This document shows positions 6,302 through 11,125 of a stretch of 11,125 bases of DNA, in pieces. The DNA is from a bacterium (lineage in GTDB: Bacteria; Armatimonadota; Fimbriimonadia; Fimbriimonadales; JBAXQP01). The DNA lies in NCBI GenBank assembly GCA_037131655.1, contig JBAXQP010000063.1, positions 1 through 11,125 of the forward strand, read 5' to 3'. Every line of letters starts with the position of its first letter. Positions within the stretch are counted from its first letter, which is position 1. The position numbers and the translations under genes are program-made. The notes under the pieces were generated by a model. It was given only the letters and a program-made list of their open reading frames with translations. It ran no database searches and was not told the origin of the DNA.

Positions 6302-7381
6302 ATGAATCGGAAAATGACTTCGAAAGAACGAGTGCTGACTACTTTCGCTAGGCAGAAACCGGATCGCGTTCCAATCAATTATTCTGCAAATGGCGGTATC
6401 CATGAACGTCTGCTGGAGCATTTTGGGCTTCATGGTAAGGATTGGTCGAGTTTATGTGAAAGGCTCGGGGTTGATTTCAAAGGCATCGGAGCGAGCTACG
6501 TTGGGCCGCGTCTGCATCCTGAAATCCCTGATAGGGATGTCGATTCGCGATGGGGTTGGATCACGCGCTTTGTCGAACACAGCAGCGGCTCGTATTGGGA
6601 CTATTGCGATTTTCCGTTGAAAGACGCCGATGAAGAGGCTGTTGCAAACTGGCCGATGCCCTCTCCGGATGATCATGACTACTCACATATCGAAAAGTGG
6701 TGCAAAGAACAGGAGCAATACGCGATCCACATCGGCAGTCCTGGGCTGGCTTGCATTATGAATACCACCGGTTTCCTTCGCGGCATGGAGGAGATGTTTG
6801 TCGACTTAGCCGAAGATAATCCCGCCGGTTTACTCTTGATCGACCGAATGTTGGCAATTCAACTGGAAATCGCCCATCGGGAAATCGAGGCAGCCAAAGG
6901 GGGAGTCGATTTCATGTGGATTGGCGAGGATTTGGGTTCAATCCGTGGGCCACTTATCAGCATGGCGACTTTCCAAAAGCATATTAAGCCGCGTCACAAG
7001 CCTTTCTTCGATCTGGCAAAAGCCTATGACCTGCCCGTGATGATCCACACCTGCGGTTCGAGCAGTTGGACTTATGATGAATACATCGAGATGGGCTTAA
7101 CGGTCGCCGATACGCTCCAACCTGAAGCTGCCGATATGTCGCCTGAATATCTTAAATCACGTTTTGGTGATCGAATAGCCTTTCATGGCTGCATCAGCAC
7201 TGCTGGACCAGTAGCTTATGGGACGGTAGAGGACGTAATCGCCGATTGCCGAAAGACTTTGGAAATCATGATGCCCGGCAGCGGCTACTGTTTTGCCCCT
7301 ACCCATGCCCTCCAAGATAATTCACCAACCGAAAACGTTGTAGCTATGTACGAGGCGGCGCATAAATATGGGGTGTATTAG
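6302..7381 (+). CDS. Uroporphyrinogen decarboxylase-like protein, putative corrinoid methyltransferase type
   Basis: This 359-aa cytoplasmic TIM-barrel protein belongs to the URO-D superfamily, which includes HemE and the MtaA/CmuA cobalamin-dependent methyltransferases. It is unlikely to be HemE, because the N-terminal arginine-rich RQAGRY segment is absent. Visible instead are HTCG (His249, Cys251) and a late Cys330 (GSGYCFAPTH), an HxC...C arrangement like the zinc ligands that activate thiols in MtaA-type enzymes. WIGEDLG (207-212) and FHGCIST fit the barrel-strand ends of the family. The start is ATG with GGAGG about 10 nt upstream. A good alternative ATG at codon 5 would shorten it by only four residues. 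No corrinoid protein or coenzyme M gene is adjacent, so the methyl donor and acceptor are unknown. Its role in an operon with folE, 44 nt downstream, is unclear. Confidence 0.88.
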   Translation: MNRKMTSKERVLTTFARQKPDRVPINYSANGGIHERLLEHFGLHGKDWSSLCERLGVDFKGIGASYVGPRLHPEIPDRDVDSRWGWITRFVEHSSGSYWDYCDFPLKDADEEAVANWPMPSPDDHDYSHIEKWCKEQEQYAIHIGSPGLACIMNTTGFLRGMEEMFVDLAEDNPAGLLLIDRMLAIQLEIAHREIEAAKGGVDFMWIGEDLGSIRGPLISMATFQKHIKPRHKPFFDLAKAYDLPVMIHTCGSSSWTYDEYIEMGLTVADTLQPEAADMSPEYLKSRFGDRIAFHGCISTAGPVAYGTVEDVIADCRKTLEIMMPGSGYCFAPTHALQDNSPTENVVAMYEAAHKYGVY

Positions 7382-7410
7382 GGACAGGGTATTCTAATGG
7401 GGACTCTTTG

Positions 7411-7418
7411 GGAGGTGA
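7411..7418 (+). promoter_or_regulatory. Ribosome binding site setting the folE start
   Basis: GGAGGTGA is followed after 7 nt by TTG at 7426. A TTG at 7408 opens the same frame further upstream but would place this SD inside the gene. Confidence 0.75.
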
Positions 7419-7425
7419 GCGAAAG

Positions 7426-7986
7426 TTGTTAGAAGATGCATATTATGAGATTATAAAGTCAATCGGAGAAGACCCTGATAGAGAAGGTTTGGTTAAAACC
7501 CCTAAAAGGGCAGCGGATGCAATTCGTTATTTGACAAGCGGTTATCAAGCTAATGTCGAAACTATCCTCAACGGGGCTGTATTCACAGAAAACTATGAGG
7601 ATATGGTCGTCGTGAAAGATATCGAATTCTATAGCCTCTGTGAACACCATCTGCTCCCGTTTTATGGCCGATGTCATATTGGCTATATTCCTAGCGGTAA
7701 GATTGTCGGCATCAGCAAAATCGCACGGCTTGTCGAAGTATTTGCGCGAAGGCTTCAGGTTCAAGAGCGCATGACGATGCAGATTGCCGATGTGATGGAA
7801 GAGGCGCTCAGTCCTCTAGGAGTCGCTGTCGTTATTAAAGCTCGGCATTTATGTATGCTGGCGCGTGGAGTTGAAAAGCAGAATTCCAAAGTAATAACAA
7901 GCGAAGTAAGAGGCAGTTTCCGAACTGACCGCAGAACTCGTATCGAATTTATGGACTTGATTAGTCTTCAGAACGAAATCGATTAA
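7426..7986 (+). CDS. folE: GTP cyclohydrolase I
   Basis: FolE (EC 3.5.4.16) converts GTP to 7,8-dihydroneopterin triphosphate, the entry point to tetrahydrofolate and, in many bacteria, queuosine precursors. It is a cytoplasmic homodecamer. The 186-aa product has the expected length. The N-terminal DPDREGLVKTPKRAADA is typical. The zinc-site residues are Cys72 and His75 in SLCEHHLLPFYGR and Cys143 in RHLCMLARGV, with GISKIARLVEVFARRLQVQE between them and GSFRTDRRTRIEF at the C-terminal end. The start is TTG, chosen because GGAGGTGA lies 7 nt before it. The next gene follows after 10 nt, so the two are almost certainly co-transcribed. No other folate gene is in the window. Confidence 0.97.
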   Translation: MLEDAYYEIIKSIGEDPDREGLVKTPKRAADAIRYLTSGYQANVETILNGAVFTENYEDMVVVKDIEFYSLCEHHLLPFYGRCHIGYIPSGKIVGISKIARLVEVFARRLQVQERMTMQIADVMEEALSPLGVAVVIKARHLCMLARGVEKQNSKVITSEVRGSFRTDRRTRIEFMDLISLQNEID

Positions 7987-7996
7987 GGGGTTGTGG

Positions 7997-8914
7997 ATGA
8001 AAGTCGCGATCACAGGCGCAACCGGATTCATCGGCAGTCGGCTATGCAAGGCGCTGCTTGAGCAAGGGGCAGAGATAAATGTTCTGAGCCGAAATGCTGA
8101 CCATGCAAAAAAATCGCTGCCGGGAATTACCAATGCTTTCGATTGGAATGCAGAAGCCGAAAAAGCGCCCACGGAAGCGCTTGCGGGGATGGATGCCGTT
8201 ATTCATCTGGCAGGAGCGAATGTCGGCGAGCGTTGGACGAAAGAGCAAAAGAATAAGATACTCGAATCCCGCCGTCAAAGCACTCAAAACCTGGTTGCCG
8301 GTCTAGCAGATACTCACCCTCGGCCTCCAGTTTTAATTAGCGCATCGGCGATCGGCTACTATGGCGACCGGGGGGATGAAGTTTTATCCGAAGAATCGAT
8401 GCCGGGCGAAGGGTTCCTAAGTCGTGTCTGCATTATTTGGGAAGATGAAGCGTTTTTAGCGGAGCGACTTGGGATGCGGGTGGTTGCTTTGCGAACGGGG
8501 CTTGTTTTAGATAAAGAGGGCGGGACGCTAAAGTCAATGCTCCTGCCGTTCAAATTAGGCTTCGGCGGCCCCTTGGGTTCAGGAACGCAATGGATGTCAT
8601 GGATTCATATGGATGATATGATTGGGCTTTATGAGTTTGCGCTGACAAACAGCCAGGTGAGGGGGCCGATGAATGCGACGGCTCCTAACCCGGTGCGAAA
8701 TAAAGAGTTTGCCCATGAGCTAGGCAAGGTCTTGCGCCGTCCTTCCCTATTACCAGTTCCTAAATTCGCCCTCAAAGCCCTATTGGGAGAGTTTGCGGAA
8801 GCTGTTTTGACCGGTCAACGAGTTGAACCACAAAAAGCCTTAAAGACCGGCTATCAATTCATATACCCCAATCTAGAACCCGCCCTAGAAGCTGAGCTTG
8901 GGAAGAAACAATAA
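7997..8914 (+). CDS. TIGR01777-family NAD(P)-dependent epimerase (YfcH/SDR39U1 type)
   Basis: This is an extended short-chain dehydrogenase/reductase of 305 aa. The N-terminal GATGFIG (residues 7-13) is the dinucleotide-binding Rossmann glycine motif. HLAGANVGERWT, SASAIGYYGDRGDE (with the active-site-type YYG), and WIHMDD (202-207) are hallmarks of the TIGR01777 family. The C-terminal segment from about 250 (VPKFALKALLGEFAE ... GQRVEPQKALKTGYQF) is the DUF1731 tail found in this family. The biochemical substrate of the family is not established. The start is ATG at 7997, with AAGGGG about 7 nt upstream. A TTG two codons earlier is possible but overlaps the SD. It lies 10 nt after folE, suggesting one transcript. 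A conserved functional link to pterin metabolism is only a possibility. Confidence 0.94.
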   Translation: MKVAITGATGFIGSRLCKALLEQGAEINVLSRNADHAKKSLPGITNAFDWNAEAEKAPTEALAGMDAVIHLAGANVGERWTKEQKNKILESRRQSTQNLVAGLADTHPRPPVLISASAIGYYGDRGDEVLSEESMPGEGFLSRVCIIWEDEAFLAERLGMRVVALRTGLVLDKEGGTLKSMLLPFKLGFGGPLGSGTQWMSWIHMDDMIGLYEFALTNSQVRGPMNATAPNPVRNKEFAHELGKVLRRPSLLPVPKFALKALLGEFAEAVLTGQRVEPQKALKTGYQFIYPNLEPALEAELGKKQ

Positions 8915-8941
8915 TAGCGGGGGGCCAAGCCGTTGTCTTGA

Positions 8942-8986
8942 AGGGGCGCAGCTTGCTTCACCCTCCGGTAGGCAAGCCCTGCCCCT
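8942..8986 (+). terminator. GC-rich hairpin between the epimerase and RDD genes
   Basis: AGGGGC (8942-8947) pairs with GCCCCT (8981-8986) and GCTTGC (8951-8956) pairs with GCAAGC (8972-8977), separated by a 3x3 internal loop. No T tract follows directly. It could attenuate or stabilise the transcript rather than end it. The rest of the 173-nt gap shows no gene. Confidence 0.4.
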
Positions 8987-9087
8987 GAATCAACTCTCTT
9001 TCACTTTTGCCGGTAATTATTCTGTGCAGGAATTCATAGTCTATTCGCAGAAAACAGGGATCAGTAAACCCAGGGGGAACGCAGCAA

Positions 9088-9882
9088 GTGCCACGTGAAA
9101 TTAGCATTCTTAGTCCTGAAAAGGTAAGTCTTGAATATACGGTTGCAGGGCTTGGGTCACGGCTTCTTGCACAGATTTTGGACATGATGATCTGGGGCGC
9201 ACAATGGTTGTTCCTGTTCATCGCCGTTACTGTATCATTATCTATTTTGACTTATTACCGTATCACTCCGAATGAAACTATGTCCACTGCTCTCTTAGTT
9301 GGTTTAGCCCTCTATGGCTTTATTACCTTCTATGCCTATTTCATTTTCTTTGAAGCGCGTTGGAACGGGCAGACACCCGGCAAACGCGCATTTAGTATTC
9401 GTGTCATTATGGATAATGGCGCTCCCGTTACCGTTGAAGCCGTATTCAAACGAGGTGTGATGCGGATTGCCGATCTTATGCTGACCTTTTTGGGCATTAC
9501 CCCGTTGGTGGTTTTCTTTACTGAACGTAGTCAAAGGTTTGGGGATATGGTAGCCGGAACAGTGCTGATACACGAGCGCAAGCATACAGTTTTGAACCTG
9601 CCTTCACCCGTATTGACCCCTGTGGTTGAAACACCCGAGCACCCCTTGGCGATGTATATCGGCCTGATTGATAGCCTCGGGCAGGATGATTATCGCTCAA
9701 TTCGTCAATTTTTAGATCGCCATAAGCAACTATCGTCTGATGTATCGAACCGGCTTGCATCACAAATGGTCGAAGCGTTGGCATCAAGAGGCTTAAACAT
9801 AACCTGTCCCAACAACACCCCGCCTTCGGATGTGCTAGAAGCAATCGCCGCCAAATATTCCAGGAAGAACGCCTTACTTTAA
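9088..9882 (+). CDS. RDD-family membrane protein
   Basis: This 264-aa inner-membrane protein has the RDD domain (PF06271). The N-terminal VSLEYTVAGLGSRLLAQILD carries the characteristic Arg25 and Asp32, and a second Asp is in the third helix (ADLM, D129). Hydrophobic segments are seen at about 38-57, 66-89 and 128-145. The NGQTPGKR loop (93-100) and RSQRFGDMVAGTVLI (147-161) are strongly typical. The soluble C-terminal 90 residues, including RSIRQFLDRHKQLSSD, match the tail of the RDD subfamily often encoded next to SpoIIM-like proteins, but no such partner is visible downstream. The molecular function is unknown; some RDD proteins have been linked to ion transport. The start is GTG, with AGGGGGA about 10 nt upstream. 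The 173-nt gap and hairpin before it leave it uncertain whether it belongs to the folE operon. Confidence 0.9.
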   Translation: MPREISILSPEKVSLEYTVAGLGSRLLAQILDMMIWGAQWLFLFIAVTVSLSILTYYRITPNETMSTALLVGLALYGFITFYAYFIFFEARWNGQTPGKRAFSIRVIMDNGAPVTVEAVFKRGVMRIADLMLTFLGITPLVVFFTERSQRFGDMVAGTVLIHERKHTVLNLPSPVLTPVVETPEHPLAMYIGLIDSLGQDDYRSIRQFLDRHKQLSSDVSNRLASQMVEALASRGLNITCPNNTPPSDVLEAIAAKYSRKNALL

Positions 9883-9907
9883 GCACCTTTTAGCTCTCAT
9901 CCGATGC

Positions 9908-9936
9908 AGCCCGCCGTTGCTTAACAATAACGGGCT
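9908..9936. terminator. Hairpin in the convergent gap, possible weak terminator
   Basis: AGCCCG (9908-9913) pairs with CGGGCT (9931-9936), with an inner TTG/CAA stem around a CTTAA loop. It lies 26 nt after the RDD stop codon, where a plus-strand terminator is expected. The tail TTGATTATG is only modestly T-rich. Confidence 0.45.
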
Positions 9937-9943
9937 TGATTAT

Positions 9944-9974
9944 GACGAAGCAAAGGGCTATGCCCTTTGTCGTC
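9944..9974. terminator. Palindrome overlapping the PEP-CTERM gene stop codon
   Basis: CAAAGGGC (9951-9958) and GCCCTTTG (9962-9969) form a perfect 8-bp stem with a TAT loop, extended by GACGA/TCGTC across a 2-nt bulge. The loop and adjoining base make up the TAG stop of the minus-strand gene (9958-9960), and the right arm encodes its last residues. With the hairpin at 9908 it fills the convergent gap and may end transcripts from both sides. Confidence 0.45.
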
Positions 9975-10968
9975 TGAATGCGAGAAGTGATCCCAAACCG
10001 CCAAGCAAGGCGATAATTGATGATGGCTCAGGAACAACTTGGGAAACACGGAACCCGATGTTGGAGAACTCGTAAGCCGGGTAGTTGTAGTTGCGGTCCG
10101 CCGACCGCAGGCCGTCGAAGTAGTAGTAGTTGAACGAACCACCACGCAAACCGCGATAAGCGTAACCTCCGCCTATGTATGGAATAGCCTCGTTCCACTC
10201 AAAGACATTGCCGCCCTGGTCAAAAGTGCCGTAGGCGCTGGCCGAGTTCTGGAACTCGCCAACCACCGTCGTATACTTACCCGAATCAATCGGATAGGAG
10301 CCAATGCCTGTGTAATAGTTGGCATTGTTGCCGGATGGGTCAGCCATATTGTTACCCGGAGCAGTGTTGCTCTTGGTGGGATACAGCCAATAACCGGCAT
10401 TGGTATTGCCGCCCTTGTAATAAGCAGCTTTATACCACTCATCTTCACTTGTCACAGTCCACGTCGCTCCGGCATTTCTGCCGATAACACGACCATCAGT
10501 GCCGTTGTAGCTGTTTAGCGTGTATGCGCCAGTCTCGGTGGAGCTATTACCCTGGCCATTATTCAGCCAGTTGGCAAAACGCACGGAGTCCCAGAAGCTC
10601 ACGAAGTTCACCGGCCTGTTAGCATAGTCCGATGCCACGTTGTAGCTGTAGCCGCCCGAAATACTGGACCTCTGTATCTGGCAGCCGCGGGTATCACTCC
10701 ACATGCCGTCGTTGTAGAGACCGTAGGCATCGGATACATTTGCCTTGGCGTTAAGAAAAGCCGTATACTGCCCAGCCGTCACTTCATACTTGCCTATGTT
10801 GTAGTCGTAACCTACCGAGCCGTAGCCAGTGGTGCCATCATACATTACCTGAGTGTCCGCCGAGTTGCGTGCATTGCCTATGGCAACTGTTTCGATTGTG
10901 ATTGCCTGAGCAAGCGTGCCCAAGCCCAGTAGCGTGATGGCTGCCGTTACTAAAATAAAACGTCTCAT
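9958..10968 (-). CDS. PEP-CTERM sorted protein with an FGE-sulfatase (SUMF1-like) fold
   Basis: This 336-aa exported protein has a signal peptide ending near AQA (residues 20-22). The body follows the formylglycine-generating-enzyme fold order: YEVTAGQYTAFLN (61-73), NRPVNFVSFWDSVRFANWLN (117-136), TSEDEWYKAAYY (173-184), YGTFDQGGNVFEWNE (246-260), and RGLRGGSFNYYY through SNIGFRV (272-308). The end is a complete PEP-CTERM signal: VPEPSS (312-317), a short hydrophobic helix and a basic RRQR tail, predicting exosortase processing and cell-surface or matrix delivery. The catalytic cysteine pair of FGE is absent and the only cysteine is C96, so sulfatase activation is unlikely. The protein is very rich in Tyr, Asn and Gly, which fits a structural or ligand-binding surface role. 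The start is ATG with AGGAGG at 10977-10982. No exosortase gene is in the window. Confidence 0.93.
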   Translation of the reverse strand: MRRFILVTAAITLLGLGTLAQAITIETVAIGNARNSADTQVMYDGTTGYGSVGYDYNIGKYEVTAGQYTAFLNAKANVSDAYGLYNDGMWSDTRGCQIQRSSISGGYSYNVASDYANRPVNFVSFWDSVRFANWLNNGQGNSSTETGAYTLNSYNGTDGRVIGRNAGATWTVTSEDEWYKAAYYKGGNTNAGYWLYPTKSNTAPGNNMADPSGNNANYYTGIGSYPIDSGKYTTVVGEFQNSASAYGTFDQGGNVFEWNEAIPYIGGGYAYRGLRGGSFNYYYFDGLRSADRNYNYPAYEFSNIGFRVSQVVPEPSSIIALLGGLGSLLAFRRQRA

Positions 10969-11125
10969 CTTTCAATCCTCCTGAAAATAGTGTGGAAGCT
11001 GTTCAGAGCCTCCTAAATAAACGTGTCAAAACAGGCGGCGCCCTTTAACAGCAGATACCGCTAATATGTAATTCGTTTTTCGAGGGCAAAACCGGACAGA
11101 TTTTTGGACTTTTTTCAATAATTGT
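10969..11125. other. Leader and promoter region of the PEP-CTERM gene, to the window end
   Basis: No gene is visible. On the minus strand the SD AGGAGG (10977-10982) precedes the PEP-CTERM start. A second GGAGG-like sequence lies about 30 nt further upstream (around 11008-11013) with no obvious start codon after it. A candidate promoter is at 11061-11089. Confidence 0.5.
11061..11089 (-). promoter_or_regulatory. Candidate promoter of the PEP-CTERM gene
   Basis: On the minus strand TTGCCC (11084-11089, 4 of 6 matches) and TATTAG (11061-11066, 4 of 6) are separated by exactly 17 nt. The leader would be about 85 nt. Confidence 0.35.

Noticed and set aside
6302..7381. Naming the UroD-like gene hemE
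   Set aside because: The N-terminal HemE substrate-binding segment is absent, the HxC...C pattern points to another branch, and no other haem gene is nearby.
7382..7425. Riboswitch upstream of folE
   Set aside because: Only 44 nt separate it from the previous gene, too short for known folate or preQ1 riboswitches plus an expression platform, and no matching structure is seen.
10039..10518. Plus-strand open frame of 159 codons opposite the PEP-CTERM gene
   Set aside because: It is antisense to a well-supported gene with a signal peptide, FGE motifs and a PEP-CTERM tail, and has no SD or family resemblance.
9958..10968. Calling the PEP-CTERM protein a sulfatase-activating enzyme
   Set aside because: The catalytic cysteine pair is missing, so only the fold can be claimed.
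1..11125. Mobile element, CRISPR array, toxin-antitoxin or defence island
   Set aside because: No transposase, integrase, direct-repeat array or recognisable defence gene appears in any frame. The tRNA gene has no visible attachment-site duplication within the window.

Overview
The window is an ordinary-looking chromosomal segment of about 11 kb from a diderm bacterium with moderate GC. There is no mobile element, CRISPR array or phage gene. A Kdo transferase (waaA) shows that the cell makes lipopolysaccharide. A PEP-CTERM protein with a formylglycine-generating-enzyme (FGE) fold, a non-HemE uroporphyrinogen-decarboxylase-like protein and a REC-ANTAR regulator together suggest a lineage such as Armatimonadota, Planctomycetota or Verrucomicrobiota. 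That placement is an inference from gene content only.

Layout. The left two thirds (24-6007) is read from the minus strand. In transcription order it holds a secreted HExxH protein of unknown family, a TauE/SafE permease overlapping it by one base, a REC-ANTAR response regulator, a PfkB-family (1-phosphofructokinase-like) sugar kinase, waaA, and tRNA-Asn with its own consensus promoter. The centre (6302-9882) is read from the plus strand: a UroD-like putative methyltransferase, folE (GTP cyclohydrolase I), a TIGR01777-type epimerase and an RDD-family membrane protein. The first three are spaced 44 and 10 nt apart and look like one operon. The right end (9958-10968) returns to the minus strand with the PEP-CTERM/FGE-fold protein, convergent with the RDD gene.

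Several starts had to be moved to fit Shine-Dalgarno (SD) sequences. The sugar kinase and folE most likely start at TTG, and the HExxH protein starts at an ATG eight codons inside its longest frame. In each case a GGAGG-type SD lies inside the longer frame, just before the chosen codon.

The least explained items are the HExxH protein and its coupled permease, a two-hairpin unit on the plus strand ending in a strong terminator where no plus-strand gene precedes it (2576-2690), the long structured leader of the ANTAR gene, and an FGE-fold surface protein without catalytic cysteines. I found no convincing new multi-gene system.
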